This document shows, one piece after another, positions 56,059 to 64,000 of a DNA stretch of 64,000 nt. Below the pieces are notes generated by a model. That model was not told where the DNA came from. It saw only the letters and a list, made by a program, of their open reading frames with translations, and ran no database searches. Position 1 is the first letter of the stretch. The number at the start of each line of letters is the position of its first letter. The position numbers and the translations under genes are program-made. Source of the stretch: Ornithorhynchus anatinus (Eukaryota > Chordata > Mammalia > Monotremata > Ornithorhynchidae); the NCBI RefSeq assembly GCF_004115215.2, contig NW_024396779.1, positions 248,001 through 312,000 on the forward strand. The letters run 5' to 3'.

Positions 56059-56522
56059 CTGGTTACCCTCTCTGCCTGCTGCTCCTCTGCATCTCCTCCT
56101 AAATCTTGCAAATGGTTTTCCAAGAGTTTTATTCCTGAAAACACAATCTCTTGCTAGCCCCATTTGGTTGGGCCATGTCATGCCTTGCCTCAGAAGCTCC
56201 ACCACCTCTCCTTCCAACCTTATGCTTCTTGGCACCAGCACCATTCAGCTTCCCATTATTGAATGGTCCTTTTCTCCCATAACATCTCAGCTCCTGCACT
56301 GTGCTCTTGTCCAAGAACCTCATTATAACGAGTGTAGCTTTTGTGAAGCGCTTAGTATGTGCTAACTGCTAAAGTAGAGTCAAGATAATCAGATCAGCCA
56401 TGATCCCTGCCCCACATGAGACTCACAATCAGAGCAGCAGGGAATATAGGTAATTAATCCTCATTTTCAGGAGGGAAAAGTGAAACAGAGAAAATAATAA
56501 TAATATTGATAATTGTGGTATT
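56058..56522. other. Unique sequence, then an old Mon-1
   Basis: 56058-56328, upstream of the OR pseudogene, is unrecognised. A decayed minus Mon-1 spans about 56328-56485, followed by the AATAATAATATTGAT start of another. Confidence 0.55.
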
Positions 56523-57295
56523 CAGCCCACACATTCACTCTGTCACCAATCTGTCCTTTCCTCTCCACCCAAAACTGTTACCATCCTGATCCAAGCGCTT
56601 ATCTTGGATATCTTAACTACTGCATCAGTCTCCTTGCTGACCTTCCTGCATGCTGTTTCTTCCCTCTCCAGTCCATACTTCACTCTGCTGCCTGGATCAT
56701 TTTTCTGAAAAATCTATTCAATCCATATCCCCTGACTCCTCATAAAATCTCCAGTGTTGTCCATCCACCTCAGCATCAAATGGGAACTCCTCAACATCGG
56801 CTTTCAGGCACTCAATCAGCTCTCTTCCTTCTACCTATCCTTGCTGATCTCTTACTACAACCCAGCCCACATACTTTGCTCCTCTAATGCCAACGTAGTT
56901 ACTGTACTCTGAGCTCACCTTTATTGCTTTCAAACTCCTTGCCCACATCCTCCCTCCGCCCTGGAACTCCCCCCCCCCACTGTCATATCCAACAGCCAAC
57001 AGACAGAATTACCTTCAAAGCCCTACTAAAATTATATTTCTTCCAAGAAGTTTTCCCTGATTAATCTCTCATTTCCCCACCCCGTTTGCCCTCCTTTTTG
57101 TGTCATTTATGTACTTAGTCTGTACCCCTTGTGTACTTTGTTTTGCACCCCGCTCCCAGCCCCAAAAGCACTTACCTACATATTTTCATACTCTGCTGTT
57201 TCCCCTATCTTTAAATTATTTTAATGTCTGCCTGCCCCTCTAGACTGTAAACTCCTGTTGTACTGTCCCAAGTGTTTAGTAGCTAGAGTGTTATT
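56522..57295 (+). mobile_element. Old L2 LINE, 5'-truncated
   Basis: A diverged plus-strand L2. It starts near FSPHIHSVTNLSFLSTQN, passes the LDYCISLLADLP motif (here LGYLNYCISLLADLP), and ends in the 3' UTR at TAGACTGTAAACTCC. It has many breaks and is older than the copies at 38612 and 42906. Confidence 0.75.
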
Positions 57296-57296
57296 A

Positions 57297-57850
57297 GAGT
57301 AGCATCATAGCCTAGTGTGTCGAGCACGGACCTGGGAGTTGGAAAGACATGAGTTCTAATTCCGATGCTGCCACTTTTCTGTTCTGTGGCCGTGGGCAAG
57401 TCACTTCGCTTCTTAATGCTTCAGTCACCTCATCTGTAAAATGGGGATAAAGACTGCAAGCCCCATGTGGGACAGGGATTGTGTCCAACCTGATTAGCTT
57501 GTATCTACCCCAGAACTTAGAACAGTGCCCGGCACATAGTATGTGCTTATCAAATACAGAAAGAAACCAAACAACAACAACAACAAAAAAAAAAACACGC
57601 AGCTGAACACAGAACAGTAAGTGGTCAATAAGTTCCATTGATTTTTGTGATTTATTCTGATATTTTATCCTGGGATGTTTCTCTACTACCTTTTCCTGCA
57701 GTTCCTACTATTAGAAAATAACCCTGCATGCCTGCCTTCCCAAGCAGAGTGTGAGTTCTCTTTGGGCTTGTTTTGCATTTTTTTCTTTTGTACATTCCCA
57801 AGCACTTAGTACAGTACATTGCACTCAATAGGTACTCAATATCTACCACT
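57297..57850 (+). mobile_element. Mon-1 SINE and L2 tails
   Basis: A plus Mon-1 (57297-57565) is followed by a CAACAACAACAA/poly-A stretch (57570-57600) and L2-like tails (57600-57645, 57720-57850). Confidence 0.7.
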
Positions 57851-58310
57851 GCTATTCCTCCAGCTATTGCCAGCTAATTCCCTCATTGACCTGTTCTAAT
57901 GAGAAGCAACCTGTCAGGGCCTCTTTCCTGCCCCAAATCCTGCCTGCTGGTTTTAAACACATTTCCCCCCATTCTGTGTACAGTGGAGATGGAGAGAACA
58001 GCTGGTGAGTTCTTCTAAGGAATAGCTCTTCAAATATCCAAATGCCACTTCTGAATCAATCTCTTCTCCAGGCTTCTTGAGAAGTCCAGTTCCCAGAATT
58101 CATCCAAACCAGATAATTTTCCCTTTCCTGTAGCCTCAGAGACCCAACACTGAACAAAGAAGAGGAAAAACTCAGCTGAGATCTGAGCTGACAATCGGCA
58201 TCTATTTCCTTTTTTACCTTCGCAGTGTCTGCAGGGATAAATGTCTCCAGTATATAATTACCTCTCTCTGGTTAGGTTTAATTGAGCTCTGCTCTCCTCC
58301 CTCTCTCCCA
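57850..58310. other. Unique sequence
   Basis: About 460 bases with no recognised repeat, RNA or gene. Confidence 0.5.
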
Positions 58311-58311
58311 C

Positions 58312-59155
58312 ATAATAATAATAACTGTGGTTTTTGTTAAGTTATACTAAGCACTGGTGTAGATACAGGATAATGAGGTCCCACATGGAGCTCACAGTCT
58401 AAGTAGGAGGGAAGACAGGTATTTAATCCCCATTTTGCAGATGAGGGAACTGAGGCACGGAGAAGTTAAGTGACTTGCCTAAGGTCACCTAGCAGAGAAG
58501 TGGTAGAGGGGTAATTAGAACCCGAGTGATGATGATGTTGATCATGATGAGAAAGATAAAGGGGGCATTTGCTAATTTTTTCATACTTACTGAGCACTTA
58601 AGTGTGTGCAGAGTACTGTATTAAGAGCTTGGAGAGTATACTATTACAATATAACAGGCACATTCCCGGCCCACAACAAGCTTACTGTCTTTGTTATGCA
58701 CTTAGTAGGGTGTAAACTCGTTTTAGGCAGGAAATGTGCCACCTAATTCTTTTGTATTGTACTCTCCCAGGTGCTTAGTACAGTGTTCTGCGCATAGTGC
58801 TCAATAAATACAGTTGATTGATAAGGTGCCCAGCACTGTACTAAGAGCTAAGGTAGATTCAAGATAATCTGGTCGAGGTTGGACACTGGCCCTGTCCCTC
58901 TTCAGGCTCCCAGTTTAAGTAGGAAGGAAAACAGGTATTTAATCCCCATTTTACAGATGAGGAAAGTGATCAACCCTGGTCCCATCACCAAGACTTCAGC
59001 ACCAGGGACCTGCACAACAGAGAAAAAAGAGAAGCACAATGAGACACTGGAGCACCAGCATCTAAGCGTGTATATCCCCTTGGGCTTTCTCCAAGGGTGA
59101 GACCTATCAAGAAATCAATATGCTACCAGTGTTCTTTCCACTAGGCCACAAAGAG
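58312..59155. mobile_element. Mon-1 and L2 copies; one Mon-1 holds unknown sequence
   Basis: Minus Mon-1 (58312-58525), minus L2 end (58580-58695) and plus L2 tail (58700-58825). Then comes a minus Mon-1 whose left part (58825-58966) and right end (59125-59153) are separated by about 160 bases that match neither family. Confidence 0.6.
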
Positions 59156-59695
59156 TAATAATAATAATAATATTGGTTAAGACTTACTATGTGTCAAGCA
59201 CTTAAGAGTTGGGGTAGATACAAGATATGAGAAGCAGCGTGGCTCAGTGGAAAGAGCATGGGCTTTGGAGTCAGGGCTCATGATTTCGAATCCCAGCTCT
59301 GCCACTTGTCGGCTGTGTGTCTGTGGACAAGTCACTTAACTTCTCTGTGCCTCAGTTCCCTCATCTGTAAAATGGGGATTAAGACTGTGAGCCCCACGTG
59401 GGACAACCTGATTCCCCTATGTCTACCCCAGCGCTTAGAACAGTGCTCGGCACATAGTAAGCGCTTAACAAATACCAACATTATTATATTCAGGTGGAAT
59501 ACGGTCCCTCTACCACACAGAGCTCTCAGTCTAAATGAGAACAGGGATTGAATCCCCATTTTGCAGATGAGGAAATTGAGGTGCAGAGAATTTAAGTGAT
59601 TTGCCCAAGATCACACAGCAGGCACAGCTGGGATTAAAATGCAGATCCTCTGACTCCAAGGCCTGGGCTCTTGCCATTAGGCCAAGTTGCTTCTA
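59155..59695. mobile_element. Young Mon-1 inserted in a reversed Mon-1
   Basis: A minus Mon-1 (59155-59225 and 59490-59695) is split by a young plus Mon-1 (59228-59490, head GAAGCAGCGTGGCTCAGTGG, tail CAACATTATTAT). Confidence 0.8.
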
Positions 59696-60510
59696 ATAAA
59701 ACCAACACAAGAGGAAGAAGAAAATGCAAAAGTTTTTATTGATGATCCACTGATTCGGGGTGATCTGATAAGAGAAACATCATTGTATGCTTATCCAGAC
59801 TGTGATTAAAGTTTGCCAAAAGGGTCTTCAATCAATAGATTTATTGAGTGTTCACTATGTGCAGAATACAGTACTAAGCACTTGGGAAAATACAATACCA
59901 CAGAGTTGGGAGACATGTTCCCTACCCACAGCGAGATGGAATCACAGTAAATTCAAATTACATTAAAGTAAATTGCTTTATCCACACTTAAATAATAGTC
60001 ATTTTAACCATGAAAGGCAGCATCATCTCTTCTTCAGCTTAATATAGTACTTGTTATGCTCTTACTCCATCCAGACACTGTACTAAGCACTGAAGCAGAT
60101 ACAAGATAATCGGGTTGGACTCAGTCCCTGCCCCACATGAGGCTCACAAGTTGGAATGAGGGAGGATTAAATCTCCATTTTACATATGAGGTAACTGAGG
60201 CACAGAGAAGATAAGTGATTTACCCAAGGTCACACAGCAGTCAAGAGGTGATCAGAATTTGAATCCAGAATCTCTGACTCCCAGCCCTCTACTCTTCCAC
60301 TAGGCTAAGCTGCTTCCTAATCACAGTGTCTGGTCTCTGCCTAACTTTAGCTTTGACCCCCACCATAATATTAATTATCATAGTTATTAAGCACTTACTA
60401 TTTTCTAAGCACTGAAGTAGATAGAAAATGATCAGATCAAACTCAGTTGCTATCTCACATGGGGCTCAGAATCTAAGAGGGAGGGAGAACAGGTATTTAA
60501 TGCCCATTTT
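59695..60510 (-). mobile_element. L2 end and two Mon-1 copies
   Basis: Unrecognised 59695-59830, minus L2 end (59830-59935), minus Mon-1 (60040-60317), and a minus Mon-1 lacking its right part (60364-60510). Confidence 0.65.
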
Positions 60511-60835
60511 CATCATTATCATCAAATGCCTTTAAGTCGTTTACGATCCATAGTGACTCTATGGACATATTTTCTCCAGAATATCCTATCTTTTGACAAA
60601 TCTATAGACATCTTTGTGTATATATCCATAGAGTTTTCTTGGTAAAAAAAAATACAGAAGTGGTTTACCATTTCCTTCTTCCACACAGGAAAAACTCAAG
60701 TCTCTGCCATTGTTTTTGATCACCATTTCAATTACTTGATCATCCATCTTTGACTCTTTCCCACGCTAATGCTGCACAGCACATCTGAATCATCTTTGTC
60801 TGACACTTGGGCTTAGACCTTTCCATTATGGGTAA
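60511..60835 (-). mobile_element. RTE-type LINE or long snoRTE relative, 3' end
   Basis: Read on the minus strand it ends with GACTTAAAGGCATTTGATG. Its body matches the RTE-derived part of snoRTE (the AGAGTTTTCTTGGTAAAAA block on the plus strand), but it has extra sequence at 60575-60610 and 60700-60760 and no snoRNA hairpins. It may represent the LINE from which the snoRTE tail derived. Confidence 0.5.
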
Positions 60836-61163
60836 CCCTGATGAGAAAATCCTGGAGAGTTTCCACTACTCTACCAATCTTGACTACGGGAGGAAGTGTC
60901 AAGCGGAGGCATATACTGTCCATTCTTAACTTGACCAGTGGCTAACAAGTGGAGGGCAATCTGCTACAAGTCAAAACTCACCTGTGCTGAGCAGCAGAGG
61001 CATGGGAGAGAGTTGAGGGTGGAAACTCAAGTTTGCCGTGCAGAAGAAGGCAATGGCAAACCACTTCCATATTTTTACAGAGAAAGCTCTATGGATACTC
61101 TACCAGAATGATTACAGATGGAGATCGGGCATTCTGGGAGAAATGTGTCCTTGTGTCCATGTC
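60836..61163 (+). mobile_element. snoRTE retroposon, copy 6, older
   Basis: A plus copy with the snoRNA module and the RTE-derived part up to GGGAGAAATGTGTCC. The terminal GGGTCGGA tail is missing and no target duplication is visible. It lies back to back with the reversed RTE piece at 60511-60835. Confidence 0.75.
60869..60971 (+). ncRNA. H/ACA snoRNA-like module of snoRTE copy 6
   Basis: The first hairpin is weakened (ACTCT against AGTGT). The second keeps the CCATTCTTA/TAACAAGTGG stem and ends TGCTACAAGT, with ACA at 60966-60968. An older copy, less likely to be processed. Confidence 0.25.
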
Positions 61164-61191
61164 CATCCTTGTGAATGAGATGGAGAAAGGT

Positions 61192-62595
61192 CTCTAGACT
61201 GTAAACTCCTTGTGGTCAGGGAACAAATCTACCAACTCTGCTATATTGTACTCTCTGAAGTGCTTAGTATGGTGCTTTGCACACAGTAAGTGTTCAATAA
61301 GTATTGAACTGACTGACTGATTGACTGATTGACTGGAATGAATAGGGGGAGAGAAGGAATATTCCTTACAGGTGGATATCAGCTTCTTGTGAGCCCATTT
61401 CCAGTCCAGTCGAGCAGCATTCATTATTAGGGTATTTGTTAATCACTTAGTATGTGTCAAGCACTGTTCTAAGCACTGGGGTAGATACCAGATAGTCAGT
61501 CAATTGTATTTATTGAGCACTTATTGAGTGCAGAGCACTATACTAAGTGCTGGGGAGGGTACAATATAGCAATATAACGGACACATTCCCTGCCCACAAT
61601 AAGCTTACAGTCTAGAGAGGAGCTTACAGTCTAGAGCTCTCCCATTAAGTCCCAGTGAGCAGTGCTGTCTACTAGAAAGAGCCTAGGCCTAGGAGTCAAA
61701 TGACCTGGGTTCTAATTCTGGCTCTACACTTGCCTTGACCTTGAGCATGTCACTGAACATCTCTGTGCCTCAGTTTGCTCAACTATAAAATAGGGATTTT
61801 TTTCTTCCTATTCTCCCTCCTACTTCGATTGTGAGCCTGATGATCGTGAATCCACTCCAGTGCTTAGAGTGGTATTTGACAAGTAGATTAAAAATATGAT
61901 GATGATGATGATGATAAGGATTATCATTATCAAGAGCAAAGAAGGGATTCAGGGTATCATTGGAGAAGACATGCACTTTGATACTCACCTCAGTCCCACA
62001 GCACATATGTCCATATCCTTATAATCTACTATTTCCCCTTTCAGTAATTGATTTTAATTCCTGTCTCCCCCTGTAGACTGAAAATACTACTACTAATAAT
62101 AATAATTATATTTGTTAAGAGCTTTGTGCCAGACACTGCACTAAGTGCTGGAGTGGAGACAAGCAAATCGGGTTGGACACATTCCTTGTCCCATATGGGA
62201 CTCACAGTCTCAATTCCCATTTTACAGATGAGGTAACTGAGGCACAGAGAAGTGAAGCAAGGCCACATAGCAGACGAATGGCGGAGCAGGGATTAAAACC
62301 CATGACCTTCTGACTCCCAGGCCCGTGTTCTATCCACTACACCATGCTGCTTCCTATAATGGTCTTTTGTTAAGCGCTTACTATTTGCCAGGCACTGAAC
62401 TAAGCACTGGGGCGGACACAAGCATATTGGGTCTCACAGTCTTAATCCCGATTTTACTGATGAGGTAACTGAGGCACAGAGAAGTTAAGTGACTTGCCCA
62501 AGGCCACATAGTAGACAAGTTGCAGAGCCGGGATTAGAACCCATGACCTGCTGATTTCCAGGCTTTTGCTCTAGCCACTACATCATGCTGCTTAT
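61192..62595. mobile_element. L2 and Mon-1 cluster
   Basis: Plus L2 tail with a GACTGACTGATT repeat (61192-61337), minus Mon-1 start (61425-61495), minus L2 end (61495-61640), plus Mon-1 with a GATGATGATGATGATGAT tail (61658-61920) and plus L2 part (61980-62085). Two minus Mon-1 copies follow in tandem (62087-62355 and 62355-62595). Confidence 0.7.
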
Positions 62596-62599
62596 ATGA

Positions 62600-63910
62600 T
62601 TGAATGAATAATTAACTAAAGAACAGGAGGCGGGGAGAAGGGACCTGCCTGAAATAATTCGATTTCAGCCAGCTCTGGTGGAAGGAAATTGGGAAAGAAG
62701 ACCCCTAGAGGATTTTAAGAATTATGAGGTGCTGTGATTCTTGGAGCTTCCCTCTCCGGAGGCCCCACTTGCCATGTGGCCACTCCCCTCCTACCTGACC
62801 TAGCTGTTCTGATGTCACAGGGTCAGATATAAGAAGCGTTCTGCTCACCGAGCCCATGACACAATGGTATGTGGATGATCATATGCAGGTAAGGTTGGTG
62901 AGGGCTTGGGGGTCATCACTTCTTCCTGACTTTCTTTCCCACTCCCAAATAATACTGGTTCATTGCCAGCAGAGAGCTGAGTGCTGTGCTGGGTGCTTGG
63001 AAGAGTGAAAGGTGGTCATAAAGGCAGACAGAGTTAGGACCTGTAGTTGCCAGGGAAAGAACCAGGAAAAGAGAAAATTAAATGGTGAAAGCTAGCCAGA
63101 GGAGATGGGATTTCAGAAAAAAACTTTTGAAATGGGGAGAGGTGAATTCCAGTGGATATGAAGAGGCCGGGAATGTCTCGGATGTGATTGTATTGTATCC
63201 ACCCCATCTATCTACGCACATCAAAGCTAACAAATGTTGTAGCTATTCATATTATTGAGAGAGCACCAGGGACGAGGACTGACTTAGACAAGAGGGAGGA
63301 GGCAGGGGAGTCGAGCTCAAGACACTGTGATAAATAATTTTAGCCATTCTCCTGTCAATCATGGGTGAGTTGGAAACTCTTTTTCTAAAGCTTTTAATGC
63401 TTAGGGGGAACAGTACTAGGGGACTGCTCTCAGTAACAGGCTGTTTAAAGAAGGATGCCATAATTCTATGGAGAATGCCAAGAAGATCAGCCAAAATCAG
63501 TAGACAGAAGATGGAGGGGTTCTATGAGGAAAGTTTCAGAATTTGGGATTATTTAGAGACAAGACTGCTGACTGATGTCATATCTGTCTTTTCCCCCCAT
63601 GCGGAGTGTATTGCTTCACACATATTGGGTGCTTAATAAATACTATTCCTCCTTTACTACACTGAAAAAGAACTGTCATGAAGACAGCCTGGACCATCTG
63701 AAATAAAAATAAAAAAAAGAAAGTCTCCTCTGTTGTATCTAGTAGAATTTGGGAGTGACATCAGAAAAAACATCCTGACTGTGGCTCAGGTTAGGAGGGG
63801 GTTTCATATAGTCTCTGTCCCAGGGTACATTTAAAAACAGGATTAGGTTCCACCTGGTTTAGAAGACTGAACTGCCTGGGTACCTTGAGCCCTTACCACC
63901 TCTAAAAATA
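62600..63910. other. Repeat-poor island, about 1.3 kb
   Basis: Only a short L2-like tail (63585-63655) is recognisable. A candidate promoter and first exon lie at its left end (listed separately). Plus frames up to 91 codons (63361-63636) resemble nothing I know. Confidence 0.5.
62827..62894 (+). promoter_or_regulatory. Candidate TATA promoter and short first coding exon
   Basis: A TATA-like ATATAAGA lies at 62827-62834. An ATG at 62856-62858 opens 11 codons (MTQWYVDDHMQ) that run directly into CAGGTAAGG, a near-ideal splice donor with the break after 62888. The spacing suits a transcription start near 62855. No downstream exon is recognised in the remaining 1.1 kb, so this could be chance. 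Confidence 0.2.
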
Positions 63911-63911
63911 A

Positions 63912-64000
63912 TAGGATCAATCAATTAATCAATCCATGGTACTTATTGAGCACTTACGTTGTGTAGAGCACTGTACTAAGCACTTGGGAGGGTACAATAC
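63912..64000 (-). mobile_element. L2 3' end, cut by the window edge
   Basis: A reversed L2 end (CAATCCATGGTACTTATTGA and onward) that continues beyond the window. Confidence 0.75.

Noticed and set aside
63361-63636. 91-codon plus frame near the right end
   Set aside because: No motif or homology recognised, and its 3' part runs into an L2-like tail.
1-64000. LTR elements, endogenous retroviruses or DNA transposons
   Set aside because: I saw no long terminal repeats, gag/pol/env-type frames or terminal inverted repeats. The only reverse-transcriptase frames belong to L2.

Overview
The window is mammalian nuclear DNA from a monotreme, most likely platypus (Ornithorhynchus anatinus). Three repeat families show this. 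Dozens of tRNA-derived Mon-1 SINEs (about 260 bp) and many copies of the monotreme L2 LINE occur on both strands. There are also six copies of a roughly 345-bp element that joins an H/ACA snoRNA-like fold to an RTE-type 3' end, which matches the platypus family known as snoRTE. No bacterial, viral or LTR-type features were seen. Family names come from memory of the repeats and proteins, because no database search could be run.

The host genes are all class II olfactory receptors (ORs), forming one sparse cluster. In order they are: an OR pseudogene (5868-6825, +); an intact OR6-family gene (14792-15784, +); an intact OR11L1-like gene (19241-20176, -); an OR2-family pseudogene split by a Mon-1 and a 1.7-kb L2 (37676-40520, +); a 5' scrap of an OR2T-like gene (46583-46673, +); an intact OR2T-like gene (47300-48232, -), whose 5' splice acceptor lies in a 57-bp tandem duplication; and an OR2L/OR2AK-like pseudogene (55165-56058, -). 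OR11L1, OR2T, OR2L and an OR6 gene also sit together in the human 1q44 cluster, so conserved synteny is plausible. The three intact proteins have the usual OR layout: N-terminal NxS/T sequon, GN in TM1, PMYxFL, MxYDRYxAxC after TM3, a TC.SH motif at TM6, and a C97-C179 pair.

Everything else is mostly retroposons in nested layers. The clearest stack is at 13850-14711: an L2 end was hit by a snoRTE, which was then hit by a unit made of a 5'-truncated tRNA-Ser(UGA) joined to a Mon-1 SINE. Five snoRTEs and one RTE LINE end have clean 9-11 bp target-site duplications. One L2 (42906-44538, -) still has a long open reverse-transcriptase frame and an 8-bp target-site duplication.

Other structures include a roughly 36-bp minisatellite just downstream of the OR11L1-like gene (17670-19180, itself split by two L2 insertions), three tandem units of about 61 bp at 17217-17399, and an RTE/snoRTE inverted pair at 60511-61163. 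A few repeat-poor islands of 0.4-1.3 kb (8400-9270, 9370-10014, 16951-17670, 51690-52690, 62600-63910) hold no recognisable gene. The last of these has a TATA-like box followed by a short ATG frame that ends at a good splice donor.
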